Part shown: one piece after another, positions 8,159 through 17,995 of the stretch
Layout of the letters: each line of letters starts with the position of its first letter
Position numbering within the stretch: the first letter of the stretch is position 1
NCBI GenBank assembly: GCA_017509605.1
Contig: JAFWPH010000017.1
Coordinates: 1-64,000, forward strand
Reading direction: 5' to 3'
From: Bacteroidaceae bacterium
Lineage (GTDB): Bacteria; Bacteroidota; Bacteroidia; Bacteroidales; Bacteroidaceae
DNA: 64,000 bases
Position numbers and translations under genes: made by a program
Notes under the pieces: model-generated
Databases searched by the model: none
What the model saw: only the letters and a program-made list of their open reading frames with translations
Told to the model about the DNA's origin: nothing

Positions 8159-10045
8159 TTACCTGCGGCTTTTTGGTAGTTTCTTATTTGGCACTATAGC
8201 TCTGCGGTCTTCTGCGTAGATGGTCATCAGACACTTGGCGCAGTTGAAGTCGAGTTGGAAACTCATGCCGTTGGCCAGACGCAGATGCAAGGGAAGGGGG
8301 TAGGGGATGGCTTTGTGGTGGATGGACGGACACCAGCCCAGACTGTAGCGGATGCAGTGCTTGCAGGTCATCAATGCCACCTTCGAATAATGATTGAGTT
8401 CAAAAGCCTTATCTACGTGGGTGGCGCCATGATGGTGGTAGAAATCCTCTGCCTTCTCGTTCATCACGTTGTAACTGTAACCCAGATGGGAGTCCATCCT
8501 GAAGTAGGATGAACGCTGGGCACTGTGCTCTTTGTGGTCGAGATACAGCTGAGGGTAGTACTGATGGCGCGATGCAGTCAGTTGTGACACCAGTGCACGG
8601 CGACACTCGCTCAGCATGGAACTGGGTATGAACCAGTTCTTGCTCAGGTTGTTCTCAACACTCCTCACTGCGAACCCGGTGCCGCCCAGTTTTGACAGCT
8701 GCATGCGGATGTTGTCCGACTGGTGGGTATGTGCCAGTTCCTTGTCGGTTTTGAAGTCAATGTTGGCCGTGTGGCCGTCTTCGTCGGTCATTGTCAGGAG
8801 GAAACCCGTGGCTGTGTCGGTAATGCTGATATCGACAAGGATGTTGCGTGTGGCAGAAGGAGCATGGAGCAACTTGTCAAACTGCTGGTCGAAGTTACGG
8901 TAGATCTCACAGCCCTGTGTCAGGCTTCGTGGCATCTCCAAGGGATAGTGACGGCCCTGTTCCGATTTGTTCAGTCGGAATCCTTGAAGCCTGCCATTGC
9001 CGTCGATGAAGCACAACCCATCTCCATTGTGCAGTTCTGGTCCGCCAGACATCGTGAAGTGGTTGGTGAACACCTCTTTCACCCGTCCAACAGGCTCTCC
9101 CATGGCTTTTGGAGTGTCGAAAGAAAAGATGTCGGCATTGCGCCCATAGAGGAAATAGTGGGTGAAACCGCGGTTGAAGCTCTTACGCACATCAGGCGTG
9201 AAAGTCAATTCGACATGTCCAGAGGAACCACGTTCATATTCATCGGGATGTTTGGAGATAATCTCGTTCAGACGCTGGCTGTAGGCTGCGGTGACGTTCT
9301 TCACATAATCCACATTCTTCAACCGGCCCTCAATCTTCAGCGAACTCACACCGGCCTCCAAGAGGTCTTCAAGGGAGTCCAGTTGGTTCATGTCTTTCAG
9401 CGACAGCAAGTGCTTGCCACGGACAATCTTGTTGCCCAGATCGTCTTCAAGGTCGAATTCCATACGGCAGACCTGTGAGCACTCCCCGCGGTTGGCACTG
9501 CGGCTGAAACAGGCTTCGCTCATGTAGCACTGACCGCTGTAGCTGACGCACAGAGCACCGTGAACAAACACTTCTAACGCCACTTGGGGATGCTGCTCAT
9601 GGATACGGCGTATCTCTTTCAGCGACAACTCGCGCGCAAGCACCACCTGGTTGAAACCCACATGGCTCAGAAAACCCACTTTCTCGCTGGTGCGGTTGTC
9701 CATCTGAGTGCTGGCGTGAAGGGGAATGGGAGGAAGGTCGAGTTCCAGGATTCCCATGTCCTGGACAATCAAGGCATCCACATGAATCTGGTACAACTCG
9801 TTGATTAGCTGGGCCACATCGCCGAGTTCCTCATCGCGCACGATGGTGTTGACCGTGGCATAGACTCGCGCGTGATAGAAATGGGCGTATTCCACCAGTT
9901 GGGCGATGTCTTCCACGCTGTTGCCGGCAGCAGACCGTGCACCATATTTCGGGGCGCCTATATAGACCGCGTCGGCACCGTGGCGAATGGCCTCGATGCC
10001 GCATTCCAGGTCTTTGGCGGGTGCCAGCAACTCTATTCTTCTCAT
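8159..10045 (-). CDS. peptidase U32 family protein (collagenase-like / RlhA-like)
   Basis: 628 residues. It begins ELLAPAKDLECGIEAIRHGADAVYIG in blocks typical of U32, and carries the family signature around EVFVHGALCVSYSGQCYMS, with clustered Cys residues (C in GALC, GQC, EAC, GECSQVC) that in the RNA-modifying members bind an Fe-S cluster. The C-terminal half adds the extra domain of long U32 proteins and four more Cys near the end (CKHC, CAKC). Long members such as E. coli RlhA hydroxylate 23S rRNA C2501, so an RNA hydroxylation role is more likely than proteolysis, but this is inference. It follows metA by 23 bases. Confidence 0.85.
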   Translation of the reverse strand: MRRIELLAPAKDLECGIEAIRHGADAVYIGAPKYGARSAAGNSVEDIAQLVEYAHFYHARVYATVNTIVRDEELGDVAQLINELYQIHVDALIVQDMGILELDLPPIPLHASTQMDNRTSEKVGFLSHVGFNQVVLARELSLKEIRRIHEQHPQVALEVFVHGALCVSYSGQCYMSEACFSRSANRGECSQVCRMEFDLEDDLGNKIVRGKHLLSLKDMNQLDSLEDLLEAGVSSLKIEGRLKNVDYVKNVTAAYSQRLNEIISKHPDEYERGSSGHVELTFTPDVRKSFNRGFTHYFLYGRNADIFSFDTPKAMGEPVGRVKEVFTNHFTMSGGPELHNGDGLCFIDGNGRLQGFRLNKSEQGRHYPLEMPRSLTQGCEIYRNFDQQFDKLLHAPSATRNILVDISITDTATGFLLTMTDEDGHTANIDFKTDKELAHTHQSDNIRMQLSKLGGTGFAVRSVENNLSKNWFIPSSMLSECRRALVSQLTASRHQYYPQLYLDHKEHSAQRSSYFRMDSHLGYSYNVMNEKAEDFYHHHGATHVDKAFELNHYSKVALMTCKHCIRYSLGWCPSIHHKAIPYPLPLHLRLANGMSFQLDFNCAKCLMTIYAEDRRAIVPNKKLPKSRR

Positions 10046-10068
10046 CTTGTTTTCGGCTGTTGTCCCTA

Positions 10069-10986
10069 TTATTTTATGGAGTTGATGTCGTAGGGTGTCT
10101 CCTGATATACATAGTAGTTGAGCCAGTTGGAGAACAAGAGGTTCGCATGTCCTCTCCAGCGGACGAGTGGCCCCTTGCGTGGGTTGTCGTCCTTGTAGTA
10201 GTTCTTCGGCATGTTGATGGGCAGTCGTTTGGCGAGGTCACGTTTGTATTCACCGTCAAGAGTGTAGGGTGAATACTCGGCATGTCCTGTGGCGTAAAAC
10301 TCACGGCCATTGCGCTCGATGACCATGTGCACGCCGGCGTCCTCGCTCTCGGAGATGATGCGTAGTTCTGGCACTTTCTCGATGTCTTCGCGTCTGACCT
10401 CCGAATGACGGCTGTGCGGCACGTAATAAACATCGTCGAAACCTCGGAAGATGGGCAGTTGGGGGTCTAAGGCATGATGCTCGAAAATACCGAACACCTT
10501 GTGGTGGGTGGAGTATTTGGGGATGCCATAGAAATGATACAATGCCGCCTGGGCTGCCCAGCAGATGAACATGGTGGATGTCACGTTCGTGCGCGACCAG
10601 TCGAATACCTCGCTCAGTTCCTTCCAATAGGTCACTTGCTCATAGTCGATTTGTTCCAGGGGAGCGCCGGTGACAATCAATCCGTCGTATTTGTTGAGGC
10701 GCATCTCGTCGAAGTATCGGTAGAACATCTCCATGTGCTCTGCCGAGGTGTTCTTAGAGACGTGGCTACGTAGTTTCATGAATTCTATCTCCAATTGCAA
10801 TGGCGTGTTCGACAGCAAACGCACGAAGTCGTTTTCCGTCGTGATCTTGATGGGCATTAGGTTGAGGATGGCGATACGCAACGGACGGATGTCCTGGCTC
10901 AGCGCGCGGCTGTTGTCCATCACGAAGATGTTCTCCTTCTTCAACTGTTCTATGGCCGGCAGTTTGTCTTGTACTTTGATTGGCAT
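10069..10986 (-). CDS. metA: homoserine O-acyltransferase MetA, predicted acetyl-CoA type
   Basis: Starting at the ATG at 10986 (MPIKVQDKLPAI) gives 305 residues that align in register with E. coli MetA: nucleophile Cys142 (MFICWAAQ), His235 and Glu237 (GHAEYS). The open frame extends 13 codons further upstream, but these lack family character. Residue 111, in GAPLE, is Glu. In studied MetA enzymes Gly111 goes with succinyl-CoA and Glu111 with acetyl-CoA, so this is predicted to be a homoserine O-acetyltransferase despite the MetA fold. First step of methionine synthesis from homoserine. It follows serB by 44 bases in the same direction. Confidence 0.93.
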   Translation of the reverse strand: MPIKVQDKLPAIEQLKKENIFVMDNSRALSQDIRPLRIAILNLMPIKITTENDFVRLLSNTPLQLEIEFMKLRSHVSKNTSAEHMEMFYRYFDEMRLNKYDGLIVTGAPLEQIDYEQVTYWKELSEVFDWSRTNVTSTMFICWAAQAALYHFYGIPKYSTHHKVFGIFEHHALDPQLPIFRGFDDVYYVPHSRHSEVRREDIEKVPELRIISESEDAGVHMVIERNGREFYATGHAEYSPYTLDGEYKRDLAKRLPINMPKNYYKDDNPRKGPLVRWRGHANLLFSNWLNYYVYQETPYDINSIK

Positions 10987-11030
10987 GCTTTTTCTGCAGA
11001 TTGAATGGTTGGTGTTTGTGGTCACTCTTT

Positions 11031-12269
<1,239 letters not shown>

Positions 12270-12421
12270 TGTCTTGCTTGTTGTTTGGTTTGCCTCTAAA
12301 GACTTGAAATAACTTGTAACCAGTACTTGAGATTGAATTTGATAATTCGGGATGAGAAGAGATTTCCTGGATGATGTGGTCTTGGAAGGCAAAGGGTAGG
12401 GACGTTCGTTGGAATGTAGGA

Positions 12422-13381
12422 TCAGATCCTCTTGATGTTCTTGAGCTTGGAGCATCCGCTGAACATCAGCAAGTCGATTTCCACAATCTGGGGAATAACC
12501 GCTGTCTTCAAACGGCTGCAGTTGTTGAAGGCGCACTCGCCAATCTCGTTGACGGTGGCAGGAAGGGCAATCTCCTTCAGGTCGGTGCAACCGAAGAAGG
12601 CGAAATCACCGATATATTCAATACCATCGGGTATGTCAATGCGCTCAAGAGATGTGCAGAAACGGAAAGCAGACGCACCGATCTCCCTCGAGATGCTGTC
12701 GTCGTCATAGGAGGCGTCCGAATGGTAGGTCTCAACCGAACGCAGTTCTTGACAGTCGTCGAAGGCGTTGTCGCAGATGCAGCGCATGGTGTCGGGCATC
12801 TTCACGCGCCGGAGGCTTTGGTTGTGGCTGAAGGCATGGTCGCCAATCTCCACCACATTCTCTGAGATATAGACATGGTCCAGATCTTCACAGCCGGCGA
12901 AGGCGTTGTCCCCGATCTTCAGCACACCCTCTGGCACATCGTAGTCACCGCCACGGGCATAAGGAAAATCAATGAGGGTATCTTGGGCCTTGTTGAACAG
13001 CACACCGTCGATGTCGCTGAAAAACTTGTTGTTGCGATCGACATTGATGGAAATCAGGCTTCCACAGTCCTCAAAGGCCCGTTTGCCAATCTCGCGCACG
13101 CTTGTCGGGATGTCGATCTCCTTCAGTTCGGAGCAGCCACAGAATGAGGAATCACCGATACGATAGATTCCGTCGGGAATCTCAATCGATTCCAGACCCT
13201 CGCAACCGTCGAAAGCGAAGTCAGCGATTTCGCGCACCTCATACATATGACCGTCGTCCCAAATGCACTGCGGTATCTCCACACGCCCTTCGTAGTCGCG
13301 GTCAATCATTCGATATACGGTGGCCGTTCGGTTGTCTTCGTCTATGTAATATAATAAGTTGTCTAATTCGACTTCTTCCAT
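12422..13381 (-). CDS. BspA-type leucine-rich repeat protein without signal peptide
   Basis: 319 residues, nearly all LRR_5 (BspA/TpLRR) repeats of about 23 residues, recognisable as 'I...AF.GC..L..I.IP..V..IG' units: AFDGCEGLESIEIPDG, SFCGCSELKEIDIPTS, AFAGCEDLDHVYISEN, AFSHNQSLRRVKMPDT, and others. There is no signal peptide and the start (AGGAAAA site, ATG at 13381) is well placed, so the protein appears cytosolic, unlike most BspA proteins, which are surface adhesins. A -7 box (TAACTTTG) lies at 13431 to 13424. Binding partner unknown. Confidence 0.8.
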   Translation of the reverse strand: MEEVELDNLLYYIDEDNRTATVYRMIDRDYEGRVEIPQCIWDDGHMYEVREIADFAFDGCEGLESIEIPDGIYRIGDSSFCGCSELKEIDIPTSVREIGKRAFEDCGSLISINVDRNNKFFSDIDGVLFNKAQDTLIDFPYARGGDYDVPEGVLKIGDNAFAGCEDLDHVYISENVVEIGDHAFSHNQSLRRVKMPDTMRCICDNAFDDCQELRSVETYHSDASYDDDSISREIGASAFRFCTSLERIDIPDGIEYIGDFAFFGCTDLKEIALPATVNEIGECAFNNCSRLKTAVIPQIVEIDLLMFSGCSKLKNIKRI

Positions 13382-13423
13382 TTCTTTTTTCCTATGGATA
13401 ATTGTTTAGGTGAATACATTCGC

Positions 13424-13431
13424 CAAAGTTA
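13424..13431 (-). promoter_or_regulatory. -7 promoter element for the LRR protein
   Basis: Minus strand reads TAACTTTG, 43-50 bases before the start codon. No clear -33 box. Confidence 0.45.
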
Positions 13432-13574
13432 CAACTTTTATTCCATATATCCACCTTTTTCGTGAGAAATCTTTTTCATCGCCTGTTTTTCACCATCATA
13501 AAGCTGATGGAATCAGAGGAGAAAAGCTGGTAAGTCCTACCTGTTATGCGGGCATCAAGAAGTTGATCAAACAG

Positions 13575-13607
13575 CACGGCCTCCATACAATACGCATGGA
13601 GGCCGTG
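13575..13607. terminator. perfect 12-bp hairpin downstream of the OmpH-like gene
   Basis: CACGGCCTCCAT (13575-13586) pairs perfectly with ATGGAGGCCGTG (13596-13607) around a 9-base loop. It lies about 70 bases past the minus-strand OmpH-like gene and upstream of the LRR promoter. T-runs are poor on both sides (TTTT at 13609-13612 on the plus strand), so it may slow or stop transcription or stabilise a 3' end. Confidence 0.5.
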
Positions 13608-13640
13608 GTTTTGGCATGCATTCGCACACCTTAATCTTAT

Positions 13641-13679
13641 GTCGTCGGGACGATTATCTTAAGTCGTCGTGACGATTAT
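13641..13679. repeat. 22-base tandem duplication overlapping the OmpH-like stop codon
   Basis: GTCGTCGGGACGATTAT at 13641-13657 and GTCGTCGTGACGATTAT at 13663-13679 differ at one base and are 22 bases apart. The right-hand copy contains the TAA stop of the minus-strand gene. Confidence 0.7.
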
Positions 13680-14299
13680 TTCTTCTCGGAAGATTTCTTT
13701 TTGTCGTTCTCGTAACGCTTGTTGAGCGCCTTTACGATCTCGTCGGTCACATCGTAAGCTGGAGCGGCGTAGAGCACCTGGTCGATGCCACTGCTCTTGC
13801 AGAGAATGTAGTCGTAGCCCTTCTCCTTAGCGTAGCTGCTCATGAAGTGCTGGATAGTGTCCGTGATGTTCTGAAGTTCTTTGGCTTGCTCCTCCTGAAG
13901 GCTGGCAGAAAGACGACCCGTCAGTTCCTGCACATCCTGCTCGAGTTTGGCAAGACGAGCCTGCTCGTTGTTGAACTGCTCCTGAGTATATTGGTTCGAA
14001 CTGGCCTTGCGCTGGAACTCCTGTACCTGGTTGGCGAAGTTGTTGCGCTTCTGGTTGATGGTCGATTCTGCGTTAGCCTGCTTCTTGCTGAATGCATCGT
14101 TCAGATCGATGAAGTACTGGTATTGGTTGGTCAGGGTGTCGAGCTGTACGAAGGCTATCTTCAGACCTGTTTGGGTTTTGGCCTCTTCAGTGGTTTTGGC
14201 CTCGGGCTCTTTCTCTTTTTGATTGCCGTTGCAAGCGCTCAGCAGGCATACGGATGCCAATACGAGCAGGCTGTTTCTCATTGTAGTCTTGAAATTCAT
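13676..14299 (-). CDS. OmpH/Skp-family periplasmic chaperone-like lipoprotein
   Basis: 207 residues. A lipobox (LLSAC) puts the lipidated Cys near residue 23. After a Glu/Thr-rich linker, residues 45-200 match OmpH/Skp: IAFVQLDTL at the start of the core, a long coiled coil rich in Lys, Gln and Glu (QKRNNFANQVQEFQRK, QARLAKLEQDVQEL), and the closing strand YDYILCKSSGIDQVLYA. Skp holds unfolded outer-membrane proteins; a lipidated form would be membrane-tethered. An internal ATG six codons in (14281) is an alternative start. It follows the small membrane protein by 20 bases. Confidence 0.85.
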   Translation of the reverse strand: MNFKTTMRNSLLVLASVCLLSACNGNQKEKEPEAKTTEEAKTQTGLKIAFVQLDTLTNQYQYFIDLNDAFSKKQANAESTINQKRNNFANQVQEFQRKASSNQYTQEQFNNEQARLAKLEQDVQELTGRLSASLQEEQAKELQNITDTIQHFMSSYAKEKGYDYILCKSSGIDQVLYAAPAYDVTDEIVKALNKRYENDKKKSSEKK

Positions 14300-14319
14300 T
14301 TTTTCGATTGTTATTGTTG

Positions 14320-14550
14320 TTATTGTTTTGTCTCTTTTCGTTCTTTTCTCTCTTTTATGGCATGTGGGTTGTCAATCCGCATCTCCATGTCTTGGCTCTG
14401 AACACAACGGATACCGCGTTCGTGCATTGCCTTGTTGCCTGAGACATGGGTGTTGGGGAACCGGCCGTTCTTCTTCAGAATGATGTTTGTGCATAGAAAA
14501 ATCACACATATTGCAATTATTAACACACAAACTATGAAAAGTTTCACCAT
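14320..14550 (-). CDS. small conserved-looking membrane protein
   Basis: 76 residues: one membrane helix at about 3-25 (KLFIVCVLIIAICVIFLC), then KKNGRFPNTHVSGNKAM and RGIRCVQSQDMEMR, and a charged tail. I recognise the NGRFPNTHVSGNKAM...GI.C.QSQD pattern as one recurring in small Bacteroidales proteins, from memory and not a search. The codon use is like neighbours and it sits 20 bases upstream of the OmpH-like gene with its own -7 box, all supporting a real gene. Function unknown; an envelope role with the Skp-like protein is inference. Confidence 0.75.
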   Translation of the reverse strand: MVKLFIVCVLIIAICVIFLCTNIILKKNGRFPNTHVSGNKAMHERGIRCVQSQDMEMRIDNPHAIKERKERKETKQ

Positions 14551-14624
14551 ATTTTATAATTTTGTCTATCCGTTGGCAAAGAGTGACTGGGGCCACATCC
14601 AGCCTTTCTGATGCTAACAGTTTG

Positions 14625-14632
14625 CAAATTTA
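14625..14632 (-). promoter_or_regulatory. -7 promoter element for the small membrane protein and OmpH-like gene
   Basis: Minus strand reads TAAATTTGC (14632 to 14624), a perfect TAnnTTTG. It lies 75 bases before the start codon at 14550. No good -33 seen. Confidence 0.5.
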
Positions 14633-14763
14633 GTGCTTTCATCTTGAATTATCGGTCTTTTATTGCAGATTAGGCATTGAATTAACCTTATTTAATAGGA
14701 TAGCACGGTTTACGAGCTTGAATTGACGATTATTATTCATTTTAAATACAGATTTTAGACGAT

Positions 14764-16209
14764 ATGATAGAATTACAACCGACGAAGGTGTTCGACATCT
14801 TCAAGCAAATCAATGCGGTGCCACGTCCCTCCAAACATGAGGAGAAGATGATTGAGTACCTACAGAACTTCGCTGCCGAGCGTGGACTGCCATGCAAAGT
14901 GGATGAGTGTGGAAATGTACTCATTGCCAAAGCCGCCACTCCAGGTATGGAGAACCGGCCCACGGTGGTGTTGCAGGGACACATGGACATGGTCTGCGAG
15001 AAAAACAGTGATGTGGATTTCGATTTCTATAATGACGCCATCCAGACCTACATCGATGGGGAATGGATGAAGGCACGCGGCACCACACTCGGCGCTGACT
15101 GCGGCATAGGAGATGCATTGGCTCTCGCCATACTCGATGCAGAAGATGTACAGCACGGACCCATAGAGTGCCTCTTCACAAGAGATGAAGAGACAGGACT
15201 CACTGGCGCCTTCGAGATGAAGCCGGGGTTCATGACTGGTAAGTTCCTCATCAATCTCGACAGCGAGGACGAGGGAGAGATCTTCGTGGGATGTGCCGGC
15301 GGTGTCAACACCACTGCCAAGTTCAGTTACGCTAAGGTGGATGTCCCTGAAGGTTATTTCTCTATGAAGGTGACCATCGCAGGTCTTCAGGGCGGACATT
15401 CGGGCGACGACATCAACAAGAAAAGGGCCAATGCCAACAAACTGATCGCTCGCTTCCTCTATCAGGAGATGAAGAAGATGGACGTGATGATCTCAGACAT
15501 CGACGGCGGCAACCTCCACAACGCCATTCCACGCGAGGCTTCGGCCATCATCTCCGTACCTGCCGACTGTAAGGAAACCGTGAAAGTGGATGCTAATATC
15601 TTCGCCGCTGATGTGGAAACAGAATACTCGGTGACAGAAAAGAATCTCAACATTAATGTGACAAGCGCCACACCTCAGACACAGGCCATCGACCCAAAGA
15701 CCGCCTCAAACCTTGTCTTTGCTCTCCAAGCCGTCCACAACGGGATACTTGCCATGAGTCAGGACATAGAGGGGCTGGTCGAGACCAGTTCCAATCTTGC
15801 CAGCGTTAAGAAGAACGACAATGAGATAACTATCGTAACCAGCCAGCGGAGTTCCATCGGAAGCGCCCGCGACAACATGAGCGACACCATCCAGGCTGTT
15901 TTCAAACTGGCTGGAGCGCAGGTGGAGTCCAACGACGGCTATCCCGGATGGAAACCCAACCCCAAATCCGAACTGCTGAAAATTGCAGTCGATTCCTACA
16001 AGAGGCTCTTTGGAAAGGAACCGAAGGTCAAGGCCATCCACGCCGGATTGGAGTGTGGCCTCTTCAGCGAGAAGTATCCTGGACTGGATATGGTTTCGTT
16101 CGGACCGACCCTGCGTGGTGTGCACTCGCCTGACGAGAAACTGCTCATCCCCACTGTCGAAATGGTTTGGAACCACCTCATCGACATTCTCAAGAACATA
16201 CCAGAATAA
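14764..16209 (+). CDS. pepD: cytosolic aminoacyl-histidine dipeptidase (M20 family) PepD
   Basis: 481 residues, the normal length for PepD. Metal and catalytic residues of M20 peptidases are visible: QGHMDMV (His73, Asp75), ADCGIGDALA (Asp112), DEETGLTGA (Glu142/Glu143), INLDSEDEGE (Asp166) and HAGLECG near the end for the last His. The lid domain carries GLQGGHSGDDIN. It cleaves Xaa-His and other dipeptides to free amino acids in the cytoplasm. Riboflavin synthase begins 23 bases after its stop. Confidence 0.95.
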   Translation: MIELQPTKVFDIFKQINAVPRPSKHEEKMIEYLQNFAAERGLPCKVDECGNVLIAKAATPGMENRPTVVLQGHMDMVCEKNSDVDFDFYNDAIQTYIDGEWMKARGTTLGADCGIGDALALAILDAEDVQHGPIECLFTRDEETGLTGAFEMKPGFMTGKFLINLDSEDEGEIFVGCAGGVNTTAKFSYAKVDVPEGYFSMKVTIAGLQGGHSGDDINKKRANANKLIARFLYQEMKKMDVMISDIDGGNLHNAIPREASAIISVPADCKETVKVDANIFAADVETEYSVTEKNLNINVTSATPQTQAIDPKTASNLVFALQAVHNGILAMSQDIEGLVETSSNLASVKKNDNEITIVTSQRSSIGSARDNMSDTIQAVFKLAGAQVESNDGYPGWKPNPKSELLKIAVDSYKRLFGKEPKVKAIHAGLECGLFSEKYPGLDMVSFGPTLRGVHSPDEKLLIPTVEMVWNHLIDILKNIPE

Positions 16210-16232
16210 TATTGGGAGTAAAGTATTCAATT

Positions 16233-16835
16233 ATGTTTTCAGGAATCATAGAAGAATTCGCCACTGTAGTGGCTATCGACAAGTATCAGGAGAACATCGA
16301 TTTCCATCTCAAATGCTCATTTGTAGATGAGTTGAAGATCGACCAAAGTGTGGCGCACAATGGCGTGTGCCTCACTGTAGTGAAAATCGAGAACGGCACC
16401 TACACGGTCACCGCCATGAAGGAAACGCTCGACCGTTCCAACCTCGGGTTGCTCAAAGTGGGCGACCACGTCAATGTGGAGCGCAGCATGATGATGAATG
16501 GAAGGCTCGACGGACACATCGTGCAGGGACATGTCGATCAAACAGCAGTCTGCACTGCCAAGGAGGACCAGCAAGGTAGTTACACCTTCACCTTCAAGTA
16601 TGACTTCGACAAGCAGATGGCGCAAAGGGGCTATTTCACTGTCGATAAAGGTTCGGTCACCGTCAATGGGGTCAGCCTCACGGTTTGTAATCCCACCGAC
16701 GACTCCTTCCAAGTCAACATCATCCCCTACACCTACGAGTTCACCAACTTCCACAGCATTGAGCCTGGAACCGTTGTCAACATCGAGTTCGACATCATCG
16801 GCAAGTACATCAGCCGGCTCGCACACTTCGCATGA
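16233..16835 (+). CDS. ribE: riboflavin synthase, alpha subunit
   Basis: The true start is the ATG at 16233 (MFSGIIEE); the frame is open further upstream into pepD. 200 residues with two lumazine-binding domains: repeat 1 has VAHNGVCLTVV, repeat 2 has TVNGVSLTV, with GHVDQTAV between them. It converts two 6,7-dimethyl-8-ribityllumazines to riboflavin plus a pyrimidine product. Probably co-transcribed with pepD; a long hairpin follows. Confidence 0.96.
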   Translation: MFSGIIEEFATVVAIDKYQENIDFHLKCSFVDELKIDQSVAHNGVCLTVVKIENGTYTVTAMKETLDRSNLGLLKVGDHVNVERSMMMNGRLDGHIVQGHVDQTAVCTAKEDQQGSYTFTFKYDFDKQMAQRGYFTVDKGSVTVNGVSLTVCNPTDDSFQVNIIPYTYEFTNFHSIEPGTVVNIEFDIIGKYISRLAHFA

Positions 16836-16881
16836 TGACCTTTACGGTCAGCCCTGACCAGAGGGGTTAGTACCAAAATAT

Positions 16882-16921
16882 TCAGACGGCTCTGACTTAT
16901 CCGAAAGTCTGAGCCGTCTGA
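16882..16921. terminator. bidirectional hairpin between ribE and a membrane-protein gene
   Basis: TCAGACGGCTC (16882-16892) pairs with GAGCCGTCTGA (16911-16921), and an inner GACTT/AAGTC stem extends it past one mismatch. It sits between converging genes and can serve both, although T-runs are short. Confidence 0.6.
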
Positions 16922-16943
16922 GTTGTTTGAGCCCTCAGATACT

Positions 16944-17888
16944 TTATACCATTGGAATCGCTCCTTCTGCCTCTTCCTCCTCGGTCATGATGGAGGCGTA
17001 GGTGAAGCTGAGCGGTGAGAAATATACCATCATGACGTAGAAGGTAACGAACTGCGTTACCAACAAGGTAATGAACATCCAGGTCTCGAAATGGTCGGGA
17101 AGGTTCACTGCGTCACCGCTCAATTGGCTTGTCAGCGCTGAACTCTGCACAAAAGTGAACACAATGGCGGGGGCGGACAACAGAAATGACACCACGCCAA
17201 CAAGAAGAAACACCAAAAGGGAAATCTGCATCATCTTGCCCCACTTCTTAAAACCTTTCTTGAAACCGTCAAGGTATGGGCGCACGTAACTGCCTTTTTG
17301 CAACATCACGGTAGGCAACACGTTGCGGTAGGCGATGGCGATGATAAGGAACACAAGCAGGATCAGCATCAGACCGATAATCTTCAGCGTTGTCTTGTCC
17401 AAGTCCATTTCCTTGCCACCTATAAAGGAATACAAAACCAGCAGTCCTATAGCGATGCCTGCCAGTATCGCCGTAATAATGACATAGAACAAAGCCTTGA
17501 TACTCAGGCCGAAGAACTTCTTGTCATAGATGCTTTTGAAGGTCTGTTCACCCAGACTCTTCCCCGCTATCCGTACTTCTACAAAACGGTAAACCAATGC
17601 CAACATCCCTATGGTGGTCAGAAAACTCAATGTGGAGAAAACTGATAGCAGGATGATGATCTGTGGGGTCAGACCAGCCACCAGATTGGTGGCCACTTGG
17701 GCAAGGATAGCGCTGCTCAAGGCGTATGGGATGCTAATGGGCAGCGATAGGAGGATCATGCGGAGAAAATGCTCAGTTAGAAGGCTGACACCTTCCGACA
17801 GGCATTTGCCCGTGTTGCGGATCTTGTAGAACCGGTTGTCTGGTTCTTTCACTTCTGTTGTTACTTGTTGAGTGGTTTTGGATTCCAT
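16944..17888 (-). CDS. multi-pass membrane protein of unknown function
   Basis: 314 residues with about six membrane helices (near 42-65, 72-103, 132-158, 165-187, 219-245, 268-292) and a Glu-rich C-terminus. The loop 'LPTVMLQKGSYVRPYLDGFKKGFKKWGK' region is positively charged and probably cytoplasmic. The helix layout recalls integral membrane domains found in uncharacterised Bacteroidetes proteins. No transport or catalytic motif is seen. It is alone on the minus strand, with a long structured leader (17889-17995). Confidence 0.65.
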   Translation of the reverse strand: MESKTTQQVTTEVKEPDNRFYKIRNTGKCLSEGVSLLTEHFLRMILLSLPISIPYALSSAILAQVATNLVAGLTPQIIILLSVFSTLSFLTTIGMLALVYRFVEVRIAGKSLGEQTFKSIYDKKFFGLSIKALFYVIITAILAGIAIGLLVLYSFIGGKEMDLDKTTLKIIGLMLILLVFLIIAIAYRNVLPTVMLQKGSYVRPYLDGFKKGFKKWGKMMQISLLVFLLVGVVSFLLSAPAIVFTFVQSSALTSQLSGDAVNLPDHFETWMFITLLVTQFVTFYVMMVYFSPLSFTYASIMTEEEEAEGAIPMV

Positions 17889-17927
17889 TATTGTCTAACA
17901 GTATTTACCATAGTTTATGTCGGGGCA

Positions 17928-17973
17928 CGTATGCGACTCGCATACGATCGTGTCGCTGTTGCGGGCGAACAGC
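17928..17973 (-). promoter_or_regulatory. structured 5' leader of the membrane-protein gene
   Basis: Between a -7 box (minus strand TAATTTTGC at 18004-17996) and the start codon (17888) lie two hairpins: a perfect 8-bp stem CGTATGCG/CGCATACG (17928-17935 / 17939-17946) with a 3-base loop, and GCTGTT/AACAGC (17955-17960 / 17968-17973) with a GC-rich loop. This could be a regulatory leader; no known riboswitch is recognised. Confidence 0.4.
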
Positions 17974-17995
17974 CCACATGTGTCATGATTATCAT

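Noticed and set aside
12270-12590. N-terminal extension of serB
   Set aside because: The extra residues overlap the LRR gene, are low-complexity, and the ACT domain starts right after the ATG at 12269.
13410-13634. Plus-strand frame of 74 codons between the LRR and OmpH-like genes
   Set aside because: It crosses the LRR promoter and the 12-bp hairpin and shows no protein-like pattern.
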